Origin: Linnemannia hyalina
Taxonomy: Eukaryota > Mortierellomycota > Mortierellomycetes > Mortierellales > Mortierellaceae
Assembly (NCBI GenBank): GCA_019671135.1
Contig: JAHRHY010000003.1
Location: 1,240,001 to 1,304,000 of the forward strand
Length of the DNA stretch: 64,000 nt
Direction: 5' to 3'
The notes below the pieces were generated by a model, which worked only from the letters and a program-made list of their open reading frames with translations, was not told the origin of the DNA and ran no database searches. Position 1 is the stretch's first letter. The number at the start of each line of letters is the position of its first letter. A program made the position numbers and the translations under genes. Shown piece after piece: positions 1 through 11,100 of the stretch.

Positions 1-117
1 AGGGAAGCGAGGAGGGATAAGTTGAAGAGGAAGGTGAAGAGAGAGAGTAGAGCAAAGAGAATAGCGTTGCGGATTAGAAGGGATTGGTGTCATGGTCAAA
101 TGTAATGTGAAGGGAAC
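1..117 (-). repeat. End of a dispersed repeat arm (arm F', minus orientation)
   Basis: The purine-rich start of the window (GGGATAAG, GAAGAGGAAGGTGAAGAG and similar) matches the reverse complement of the pyrimidine-rich inner part of the repeat arms described at 28086 and 19875. It lies head to head with arm F, which begins about position 118. The window therefore opens inside a second head-to-head pair like the one centred near 28086. The rest of this arm is outside the window. Boundaries are approximate. Confidence 0.6.
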
Positions 118-1600
118 CCTGCTAAACGGAAAAAAGAAAACGTCATACAAACCTGGGGTCGAAATGCCTTCTTATCCTCAACGCTCTTCCCTCTTCCCTC
201 TGCTCCTCTTCATCTTCTCCCCCGTCATCTAATCCTCCCTTCACCTTCCTTTCCTCAATACACCTTATCCGCATTCAAATGACCTCTCCCACTTCTCTCC
301 TTCCATTACTCACCTATTCAAGTCCACTCGACTCACGTTCAAGCATGGAGCATCACTTAGAATGCCTTCACCGTGCGCTGATCAAGTCATTCACCAGTGT
401 CGGTCGGCTCATTCACCACACCTTGATCACCGCTTCTTTCATACTCGGCAGGATTTAAGGAAGGTACACTTTCGATGTAATTGTTCTCCATTGTCACAAT
501 CATATCGGCCGTCAACAGGATGTGGTCGTCTGAGTAGCACCACCGTCTCAGCCCTCGATGACTTGCATTCCATCTCTTTCATTGCTTCTCAGGGTATCGC
601 GAGTATAGCCTCCTGGTGCTCTGTTATGGGAATGAAGGCGGCATAGTCACTGCTGGTTCTTTAACCTGCTGAATGTGCCTCTTCAGAAGGATTTTACATT
701 TAATTGCACTACTTTACTCAGTATCCCTGCATCAATCTGCTTGGACCTGGCGGGGATTGCTGAATACCCAAACTGTTGACAAAATGAGAATGTCTTGCGA
801 CCCGAGGGTACGGTTGAGGGTTCTGTGGTTCTTCTTGGTCTAACACTACCTGGGAGTGGTCGATATGGTTGTGGGGTAAGAGAGTATTTATGTAGTTGGT
901 TAGTGGCTTCGCTGTTTTCTGACCACTCTCCTTTTATTTATTTTTTCTCACTCGAACTAGGGTCGCACAACAGGACAAAGGACACTGACAGGACAATTGG
1001 CGAGCGAGCAGGAACATGAGCAAAATCTGTATATTCTCGACGTGATCAGTCAGGTATCAACAAGGCCAAATAGAAGCGTTATTATCGGGTGGGCTACATG
1101 GTGTAGATGGTAAGAGGTAGGACTAATGGCAAGAGGAAAGATTAATGGCGAGTGGAAAGATTAATGGCGAGTGGAAAGATTAATGGCAAGAGGAAGAGCT
1201 CATGGTAACAAAGCAATAAGGACGGAAGACCCCTGCCTTCGTCTTCTCGCGCGACAATAACAATCTAGAGAGGTATATGTGTGTGTTTTTTGCTATCAAG
1301 GGCGGCATTCAAGGATAGCTGGACGTAGGAAAGTGTCTTTGAAAATCAAATGTCTCTATCTCCCTCTCTTTGTACTTTTCAGGCGAAATAATATCAGTGT
1401 TTTCCATAGATAATAAAATATATGTATCTGCTTCAATATGCTGTTCTTTCAAAGGGTATGACAAGAAGCACCGCTACTTTTCATCTAGCAAGATATTTGA
1501 AGAACAGATCAAACAGATATACTGGTCTTAATAGGTGAGCAGGCGATGGTGTTTTGAAATACCCGTCAGACCGTTTTCGAGTCGCTGTCAATAGCAGTGG
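118..1600 (+). repeat. Dispersed repeat arm F
   Basis: About 1.5 kb of sequence that recurs near 19875-21345, 26545-28085 (minus), 28086-29590 and 31525-33180 (minus), and in truncated form at 21790-22440. Its inner end carries the block GGGAACCCTGCTAAACGG followed by an A-rich run and AACGTCAT. A pyrimidine-rich tract follows, then an ATG at 345 opening a 37-codon frame (MEHHLECLHRALIKSF...), a minisatellite at about 1110-1200, and an outer end with ATAGATAATAAAATATATG (about 1408) and GACAAGAAGCACCGCTAC. No transposase is visible. It could be a non-autonomous mobile element or a duplicated small-gene locus. Confidence 0.75.
1110..1201. repeat. Minisatellite inside arm F
   Basis: Tandem units of about 18-20 bases of the form GATTAATGGCGAGTGGAAA, with variants TAATGGCAAGAGGAA. 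The other arms hold related arrays with different unit numbers (about 20880-20920, 26930-27030, 29155-29235, 31920-32055). Confidence 0.75.
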
Positions 1601-4340
1601 TCGACAATTGAGTTCTCATTCCTGAGCTGACAGCTGCTACAGCAATACCACCATATGCAAGGGCGCGAAGTCCATCTGCTATCCCATCTTTCTATACGTT
1701 CTTCAATCAAACGACCAACTCGACCTAAAGCAGCTATCAGCGTTGAGCGAGGCATGGAATTGGTCGGTTCTTAATCGATCGTATCTGTTCTTTATTTGTT
1801 CGCTTTTTAAAGGTGGGTACGGTCAAGTGCATTTCCGTACGGCTGTGCTATTTAAATGATCATAACAATGAAGGTGGAGAAAAGATGGGAAGCCCTCTCT
1901 TCTGTGAAACGACAAAGAATAAAAAATGGGTCAATAACGCAATACGAAAAGGTAACCGGTCGTTGTCTATTAATGGAAGTGAGATGATTCACACTTGGTG
2001 GTGCAACAAAGGACAGCAAAACAAATGGAGATGGAGAATGAGAAGAATGAGAACTACAGTAAAAAGACCGAGCACCAAGAAAGAGATATGTGAAGAGAGA
2101 AAAAGAAGCGACAAAGAAACACTGTATGATGTGGGGTGGAAATGAACGAGTGCAATGCACTATGACATAATAGAACAATAAGGCGTAGGAACAGAGTGTC
2201 AACAATTGGTGGCGGTCTCGATACAGACAGTCAGCCAGTTCTTTCCCGCTCAATGGAATGGCGGGTTGCAAATCGATTCCTCCCACGAGAAAAAGGGATA
2301 CCAAAAAAGAAAGAAACAATTGCAGGATTTGCATGAACACTTTGGTTCACACGCGGTAACGATGCCTGTTCCGCCATGCAACGATGCAATTGACCCTTGG
2401 CCATTACTACGCCATCTTGCAGGAACAAAACGAGGCAGGTACCGAAGACCCCTATTTATCTGCATTGTCCACGCTAGCTCATTCTCGCATGGAAAAAAGA
2501 TGGGAGAGAGGGGGAAGGGTATTTTTTTTTCTTGCGCCAGTCATCTCAGACACGAGGGGTAAAAGACGGTTTAGATACTCTGGGCGGGAGTGGGGGGGAA
2601 AGACCGGGAAAGCGAGCTGCTCTTTACTAGTCTGGTCCCAGTGTTCTTACTCTTGTTTGAACCCTGTCGAAACTCTTTTTTATCCGACCTACTCTCCTCT
2701 CCATTCCTCCATTCCTCCATTCGCCCAAGTGTCCGAGGCTCTTCTATCTTGTCGCGCCCTGATTGGGGAGAAAGGTAAAAGAGAGGAAGACATTTGTTCT
2801 CCATGCTCTGCTTGAAAGGAAACCTTGTTCGTTGGAGAGCCCTCCTTTTCCTATGCCTGTCTTGCGCCTTGATATGGTCTTGTTCAGTGCCCACAACATG
2901 GAGTACAGTACAGTACTGTACGATGATGACAAGAAGGGGTGAGTCCCCCTTCTTTATGTCCCCGCCGAGCGAGGGTACCAAAAACCCCCAGACAAGAAAA
3001 AGAGTGGAAGTTCGCGACATACGATATTGCAATGAAACCTTGTTTCGCAAGTATTCGCACTAATTGCGGTCCAATGGCTGTTGGGAAATGGCAAAAAAAA
3101 TGGAGGGAGTGACAAAACTGAGCGAGAAAAAAAGGGGTGACCGAGCCACGGTACGAAGTCAAAGAGTACCGCGATAGCTAATTAACAAAGCCCTGTTTTG
3201 TCGTCACCTAAAATATTTTTTGTTGCCGAAATTGTTATTCATGCTTACTTGCAATGCTAATAAAGTGAATGGGAGAGGAAGGCGGCCGGGTACCTTGAGC
3301 TGGATATCCTCATGCAATTGCTTATGCATTGGCCTGGTTGTTTGGGCCAATGTAGTCAGTCGGCCCATCGGAGCGTGCGTGTGTACGCATGCGTACCCTC
3401 TTGCAATTGAAGTCGGTTCCCCGACCCAGACACAAAAGACAGAGACGTGTTTGACACTATGGACCAGAGACAGGCAACTTTTACCCCCATCCGACTCTTT
3501 CTATTTCTCGCTTGTTTTTTGTGCAACCATCCGATTAATTGACCCGCTTGGCAACAGAGGCGGAAGACGAAGAGAAGAAAACAACAACCGCCGTTAAAAT
3601 AATATTAGGCTGAAAGTAGAGAATGAGTCGTGGAGGGCTTTGGTGTTGAACAGGGTGGATGATATTCCTTGAACGACAAATTGAACGAATTATCCGGTTG
3701 CCACCAAAAGACGTTCTTCCTTTCGTCCATTTTTCCAGCAAGGGTCCCTTTCTTTGATGTGAAGGGTAGTGTGTGGGGCAGAGGCATTGTCGCCACTGTC
3801 TGTTTATCGCTTTGTAATTAGCTTGTCGAATAACCTTATGCCTTTGCTTGTGCTTGTGCTTGTATGTGTTGATGTTGTTGCTGACTGAGTTGTATGTTGT
3901 TAATATATTGAAGGTCGCACAATCCAGAAGGGCGTCGATAGCGAGGGAGACTCATCCATATGGATTGAGTTCAATCTGGATGGGTCAGAAAAGAAAGAAC
4001 CTGTCAAAGGTGAGAGCACTAAAAAATTTCATTCTATGGGCTGGCATTACAGCAGACAGATGGACATTGGAAAGGAGATAAAGAAAGAAACTAAGAAAGA
4101 AATAAGTGAAAAAAAGCAAAGGAAAAAAGAGAAAAGGAAGAAAAGAACGATGGATTATGACGATGATGATACCCTCTGTACTTGGCGCAAGCAGTAAAAG
4201 GCGCCGAACAGAAAAGAAAGAACTACTTATTTCAGTAATGAAATGAAATAAAAAGACGATCATTGATAGGCAACTTGTCAGGGAGGTCATTCAGGTCAGG
4301 CAAGTCATTATTTCAGGTCCGGGTGGTTGGGAACAAAGTT
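1601..4340. other. Intergenic stretch without a supported gene
   Basis: Open frames here are short, overlap on both strands and show no recognisable motif or coherent exon joining. From about 4340 the sequence becomes strongly pyrimidine-rich, which looks like the promoter and 5' leader of the gene starting at 5426. I see nothing else I can support. Confidence 0.5.
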
Positions 4341-5425
4341 TTTGTTGTTTTATGTTATCTTCCACCTTCCGTCCCTTTCTTTGTTCTTTTCTTCCTTTTC
4401 TTTCTACTTCTTTCTTCTTTACACTCGTGTCCTACCCCTTCCTTCCCTACCCCTTCCTTCCTCGTCCTTCGTCACTCCACTCCACCTCCTTCTTCATTTC
4501 TTCTATCTCATTCACATACGACCCTATTGTTTTCTCTGTCGACTATTGATCCTTTTTACATATCATAATTTCCCGCCTCTTTCTTCTTGCTTATTTACCC
4601 TCCCCTTTCCTTTCTTTTCCAATCCCCTCCTCTTGCATTCTCGACAGTGGCCACGATCCCCCCTTCCTTTTGTTCCATCCTCCTTCTATCTTTCTATCTT
4701 CCTATCAGCATCCCTTTGTAAACTCTCTGATACTCTGTCATTGCCGACTGCTTCTGTTCCTGAATATCAACCAACAACGTACGTCCTGTCTCCTGTGGGT
4801 TATCACTCCTCCTTCTCCTTCCCTTCCCACTTGCAGACTCACTCGACAACACCCCCTTGTTCATATTCATCTAACCCTTTTTTCCTGCTCTTGTTCATAT
4901 TAACCACCACAACCCCCCTTCCATCTTTCTTTCTTTCTTTTTCTCTCACACTCGTTTTTTCTTCAATCATTCCTCAAACGACATTCCACCCCTCGAACAC
5001 TCCTTTCCCTGTCCTGCCAACATCTTTTCTCTTTTTCTGTCTGTTCATCACGCACATACACTCCCGATTGCCGATCCAATAGAACCAAAAAGCAATTGCA
5101 CTCATTTGACCAACACCTCTTCTTTTCTGAACTAGAACTGTGAGCAGCCCTGTTCACCTTCCACGTTTTCGTTGTTCTTATTTCCTACTACTGTCTTTGT
5201 GCTCGTTGTTTGTCTTGAACACACCACAACTACAATTGCTTTTCCCCGCCAAAAACCAACAAACAACAACATCAAACGTCCAATTGCATCCAGTCAAGGA
5301 CATTATCATCAAAACGGACAGACGGCCCTTCTTTTTCAAGATCAGATACCTCTTCACGACTACCCAGTACCCACCACCACTTTCCTTCCTTCTTTCCTTC
5401 TCTTGACACTATTCATATCCGACCA
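4340..5425 (+). promoter_or_regulatory. Pyrimidine-rich upstream tract of the SH3 membrane-protein gene
   Basis: Roughly 1.1 kb dominated by C and T on the plus strand runs directly into the start codon at 5426. Similar CT-rich tracts precede other genes in this window (before 14831 and before 17429), so this is probably a promoter and long leader. The long open frames read from it are a by-product of the missing purines, since stop codons need them. Confidence 0.5.
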
Positions 5426-8109
5426 ATGACCCGCTCCCCTCATCAACCATATACTCGCCACCGCTCGAGATGGCTGGCAACGACCCTGTTCTCGGCCACC
5501 CTCCTCGCAGCCGGAGCCCAGGCCGGCTGTGTCTCCCTCGCCAACTCTGTCGCCTGCCCCTCCTTTTCCTCCTTCAGTATCGGCAATGACACCATGATCA
5601 CACGTTTCAAGGACTACGGCATTATCCTCCAGCCCTTTGCCACCCAGGCCGAGTTCGACAATGTCATCAACAACGCCACAGCATTCCAGCCAGACTCGGC
5701 CTGCCCGACCTACAACTCAACTGTCCGGATTCCTTATCAGAATACAGTCCTCTGCGCAATTGCTGCCAACGACCCGGAATCGACCAGCTGCAACGCGAAC
5801 GTCAAGGACCCCATCAACACTGCGTTGTGTATCACTTCTTGCCTGACGTTCGAGAAAGGACTCGAATCGCAGGCAAATCAGCTCTGCCCCAACAATGCCG
5901 CTTGGGAAACTGGCAACCTTAACGCTCTGAAAACTATTTGCGATGGCAGCTCCCCAGATAGCTGGGCTGCACTTCAGAGCACCGCTGCCGACTGCATCAG
6001 CTCGGCTGTGAACGAGGTCGCCTTCTGTGGTAAGTGTCATGGTCCGGGAGTGTGATACATTACACCAAGTATGACGACAAGATAAAAAAAAAGTGTGTCT
6101 GGTATAGGAGACAAAGAGGCTGGGTGTGTCTAGAAAGGCACACATTCCCCAAACCCACTATTTTGCGTTCCTTTTTTTATATTTTAATGTTTCTCATGGT
6201 CGATTGTACTTGTACGCCCACTTGCCCTACCTCTTTTGACCTCCTCACGACCACTACCACGAGTGAAAAGTACAACACAATGGATGGCGAAGGAAGGAAA
6301 AAAAGAAACAAAACAAAACAGCGACACATTGACCAAGTGCGTCTCACTCTTTGCCTCACCCCGCATGTTCCTTTGTGTGCCTCCTCGAGTCGAGTCGACC
6401 CCCACCCCCTCTCTTTCCATGTTCCCCTTATTTCTTTTCTTTATCTGGTGTTATTATGGTGGATGAGTTATTTAGTGGGTGGGGGTGCGTCGTGCCGAGG
6501 AGCGGTGGTTTTTGCAGCGTCGTTATTGTGATCATGTTATTTTATTAGTATTATTAGCGATGGACGGTGGTGCCTGAAATTTCTGATGTTTGGAAAATGA
6601 GATATTAATGAGGGTGACGTTCATTGACGTCCAAAGAGACGAGGGGTATCTGAAATGAATGAAAGGGATCAAAACAGAGCTTGTTGTTGGCCAAGGGGTT
6701 GGTTGTGAAGGCAAGGAGGGGGAAGAAGGAGTAATAGAGGCGACAGAGGAAAACACACAGAGCCTCGAAGGAGGCAGAGGAAAGCGGTTGAGGCGACAGA
6801 TATCATTTCGTTGTGATTCATTTTCTTTTGGGCGCTCTCATTCCTTGTGTCTCTCTGTGCGAGGCGGAGGTAAACTGGAGGCAAACCGAGAGTTTGTGCT
6901 GAAACGAGTATCGATGACTACAACAACAACAGGAAAGATGGGCGCTCACATAGGACACCAACAAAGATCCACATGGCCAGCCAGCTTTGTTTGTGCTCAC
7001 ATAAAAAACCTCAAAGCCATCTAACAAACTGCTCATTTTGATGTGACATTCTAGGCTTGGCTAATTTGCAGGACAAGTGTGCTTACTGCAACACCAACTC
7101 AACGGATACTTGCTGTAGTAACGCTGGAACGGTCTGTACTAAACCTACTACCACAGAAACATCGACCTCGTTCATCAGCCCACCCACCAACCAGGCCACC
7201 CCAACAGCAACGCCTACATCTACTGGAATGTCATCAAGTACTCTGGGAGCTATCATTGGAGGATCGGTTGGTGCTCTTGTGCTCGCTGGTCTCATCATCT
7301 TTTTGTGCATTCGTCGGTCCAGAACGCATTCAGGAGGCAAGAAGGGCAACAACTTGTCCCGTCAAATGTCCAACTCAAGCGGTCGCTACAACATCTCAGC
7401 ACCCAAGGTTCAGGAGCAAGGATTCGCAGCTATGGCTTCATCTCAACCCATCCCCATGAACAATTTGATCTCGTCTGGAGCCTCGGATCGATCATCGCTG
7501 GGAGCTGCTGTTGCCGCCGCAGGAGGAGGAGCCGTCTTGGGAGGAGCCATGGGAGCAGCAGCAGGATCAGATAGCGGACGGGAGGCCACAGGAAAGCAAT
7601 CGTACTGCCAGGCCCTGTACCCTTACCAAGCCTCGATGGCGGACGAGCTGGACCTGACACCCGGCGATATTGTGAACGTGCAGCGGGTGTTTGATGACGG
7701 TTGGGCAGTCGGAGTCAACATGAACACTTCGAACGAAGGCGCCTTCCCTGTAGTCTGTGTGATGTTTGTGGACGAGAGCGCACTGGAGGACGACTTTGAT
7801 GACGTCAACATGCACTCGATGACTCCCATGACATTGAGGGAGGAGGATGAAGGTAGACGGTCACCCTCTGGACGGAATTCACCCCGGTCTTCGTTGCCCT
7901 CTCGGTCATCGTCGCCCGTTCACCTGCCTCGGCGTAACTCTTCGATTCGGGATAGCACAGTGATCATTCCAGCAATGAACCACATGACCAGTAGTCCCCT
8001 TGCCAGTGGAAATGCCCCCGGCGACCGGATGGCGACCCCCGTCCGTGATACCATGATGAGCGATGCCAGCTCCATTAACCGCTGGTGGGAGGGCGAGAAC
8101 GCCAAATAG
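5426..8109 (+). CDS. Single-pass membrane protein with Cys-rich ectodomain and cytoplasmic SH3 domain
   Basis: Two exons, 5426-6029 and 7055-8109, join in phase (donor GTAAGT at 6030, acceptor TAG at 7052-7054) to give 552 residues. The N-terminus is a signal peptide (LFSATLLAAGAQA). A cysteine-rich extracellular domain follows, continuing over the junction (AFCG then LANLQDKCAYC), then a Thr/Pro/Ser stalk. A transmembrane helix lies at about 266-287 (IIGGSVGALVLAGLIIFLCI) followed by basic residues. The cytoplasmic part contains an SH3 domain at about 384-440 with ALYPYQ, DELDLTPGD and the GW of the binding face, then a Ser/Arg-rich tail. The layout resembles fungal SH3-carrying surface sensors such as Sho1/Fus1-type proteins, but orthology is not claimed. 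A role linking the surface to cytoplasmic partners is inferred. The 1,025-base intron is long for this window. Confidence 0.88.
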
Positions 8110-11100
8110 ATGCTGGGGGTTTTTTTTCGCGGTAGCAGGAATAATGGAACAAAAACTGTTGGCTTCTAATCTGGAGCAAGTAGCAAGCGATAGCAGTTAA
8201 CATAACCATCGCCAACAACAGTTTACAAGAGACACCACAAAAACACCATTTATTACTATTATCTACTCGTTTATTACTACTTTATCATTACTATGTTCTT
8301 TCAGTACTCCCTCCCTCCCCCCCCCCCCCCCCAACCTCCAAAAATACAGATTCTAGTGCATTCAACCTACAGCTTGTCAAAAATATCAATTGTTGAGAAC
8401 TCGCTGCGGTTTGCACATGATAAGAAGGAATGGAAGGGGTTAAGGAGTTACGATGAGTGAGTGTTAGTAGCGATAGAGATAGGTGGAAGGTATGCGAGAT
8501 ATGACGCGGACAGAAAACTCAAGTGCAGTAACGGAGAGAGAGATAGGGGATGCAAGGATCAATCTTTTGAAAAGGGAGGGTTGATGAAGCGAAAAAAAAA
8601 AAAAAAAAAACGTACAGCTAATAGAATCCGAAGGGAGGAAGGGATAGAGAGACAGAAGCGGAGGAAGGAAGCAAACAAAGGGAGGGCCAAAGGAAAAAAG
8701 GAGGGAAGCGTAAGGGAAGGGAAGGGAAAAGAAAGTGCGGGAAGGATGTGAAGAAACAAAATAGTAGGGAAGCAGAGACACGACAAGCGAGGACTAGGGG
8801 GTCCGTGATATCCGTCGCTGACTTTTTATCTGATCGTATGTTGTTCTTTGTGTTGCGCGCTAAGGTTTGCATGAACAAAGTACAGTACTAGTAAAACAAC
8901 CGAGGAAAGGGGAGAAAAAAGCAGCGAAAAAGAAAGGAGGGAAAAGGAAGGGGGTGGGGACAGTGAGTGTAAGTGAGTCCTGTTTTGGAAACCATGGAAC
9001 GGAAGGAAGCAAAAGACCGGAAGGAGAGAGTAGGAGAGCGACACATTGGCAACGGAGAGATAGAGCAGGACCATGGGTTCAATTGATCCGAGAGGCGGCT
9101 CATTATTAGCGCATAAAGCACCACGGGTGTTTGATGATCTTTGAAATAGAGGGCTAAAGGAACGCGCAATCTCTTTCTCTTCTAAGACGCAACACTACTC
9201 TGCTCTGCTATGGCTTTCTATTCTCCATTCCTCAGGAAGGTAGATGCAGGAAGAAGCAAGCCTAACCCCTCGCATCGAACAAAATCAGTGGCCTGACCTG
9301 ACCTTGCAGAAGCACGGACGTAGACCGGCCATGATTTCCATCTTCCAGCCCTATCATGCATCCCTCCATACCCATGAGATGCATATCAAAATCGCATTCA
9401 ACCCCCTTTGCCCTTGATTCTCTGCCGCCCTCAGGCTTGCCGCCCTCAGGCTTGCCGCCAATGCCTTTTCCTTCACAAGGAAACGTATGAACGTCTAGGC
9501 CTTGCTGCTATTCTTGGTATCTCTCTCGTACTTTGTATGTTTTGTACAGTACTGTCCTGTACTTGTCTTGGATCCACTGACTGACTGACCACGACATCGG
9601 ATCACCAGACCCACCGACCCCGTTCCCACCTACCCTCCAGAGCCTTCTTACTTTTTGTATCTCCTCATTGCGACATCTTCGGGGTTTGGATATGGGTGGG
9701 GACCGAGACCGACACTTTGCATTGTGCGCCATGGCCAACCTGTTCTTATGCTGGAATAGGTACACAAAGAAAGAAAAGGCGAAGAAAATTCATGCATCTA
9801 TTTTTTTTGTTTGAAGATCCGTGATCAAAGATTGGACAGCAACGAACAATAACAAAATGGGGATGTGGGCTTAAACCTGGGGCATGAGAAGGAAGGGAGT
9901 AAAATTTTTTTTAGGATGGATTGGGATCCGCATAAGCTCTGGCATGGGCATGGGGCATGAGCCATGGACATGAGAGGTGAGGAAGCAAGGGTGGAAAGAA
10001 GGAGTGGAAGAGTGTGAAAGAAGAATACGGAGAGAAAAAGAGAAGGAAATTGTCACATTGGAGGGAGATGTGATATGGGGCATGGGGCATTAATGCCAAT
10101 TTGGACATGGGGTACCTGTGATTTATGCCATAGGATGAGTATGGAAAGGACGACGATGTGCTTTTGCGAGGAAGAAGGGAAGGGAGGAGACGGGGGTGAA
10201 TATTGGACGGGCCGTGTGTGAGACAGCGTAAAGGAGAGAGAGAAAAGAGGAGAAGAGAGGAGGGACTTGGACATATGGCGATTGATAGTGCAGAGAAGAG
10301 AACGACAGACAGAAACTTTCAACGACCTGTCTCCTTTTCTCAGTCGTTACTGTTTCCTCGGGCAGGAGACAATAAGGACACACGGACACACGGGCATGAC
10401 AGGCGGGCATGGTCTCCTTCCACTCTTCCCTCCCCTTGCACTCTCTCTCCTTCACTCCTAGTTTTCGATCCGTCAAGCTTCTCTCCTGTGTTTTCTACTG
10501 AGAACAAAGACATACAAAGACACATAATTGTGCCATTCCCCCCGATCCCGTGTTACCCATTGATGCCGATACTTTTGCATAAGAACAAATGTCGCGATTC
10601 CTAGGCAAAAAAAAGGTCATCACAGAGGCAGCTTTTCCATGCCTTTTCTGTTCATTGCCTTATTGTTTGTAAATTGCCTTTTCCTCCATTTGTTTCGTAG
10701 TTTGCAGTAATGGCTTGTGCATGCTTTTTCACCATTCAGATCCTCATTCGACCATTGCCTTTTTCTGCTTCCGATTTTTTCTCACCTCGTCTTGCATGTT
10801 CTCTAACCTGACGAAGTCTTCTGGGCCTCATAGATTCCACTGCCTCTTTTAACTCATTCAAAAAAAGGGCACAAAGGCTACAAGTCGTAGTGTCTCGCTA
10901 TTTCTCCGTTCACCAACAAGCATGAAACTGGGTTTGTCGGGTGTCAGCGTACGCACAAAAACGATAAACTTTCTTTTAACAAAAACCAGTTCGGGCCAAC
11001 CCTTTTTTTCCATCCTGGTACCAATGTGCTCGTATCCCCCATTCCCGTCCTCTTCCCTATTTCATTGTGTCTTTATTTTCCGCGCCTGCTATCAGAGCCG

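Noticed and set aside
4327..5082. 251-codon frame on the plus strand
   Set aside because: Lies wholly in a CT-rich tract and is made of Ser, Leu, Phe and Pro runs. Openness follows from lack of purines; no domain or splice logic.
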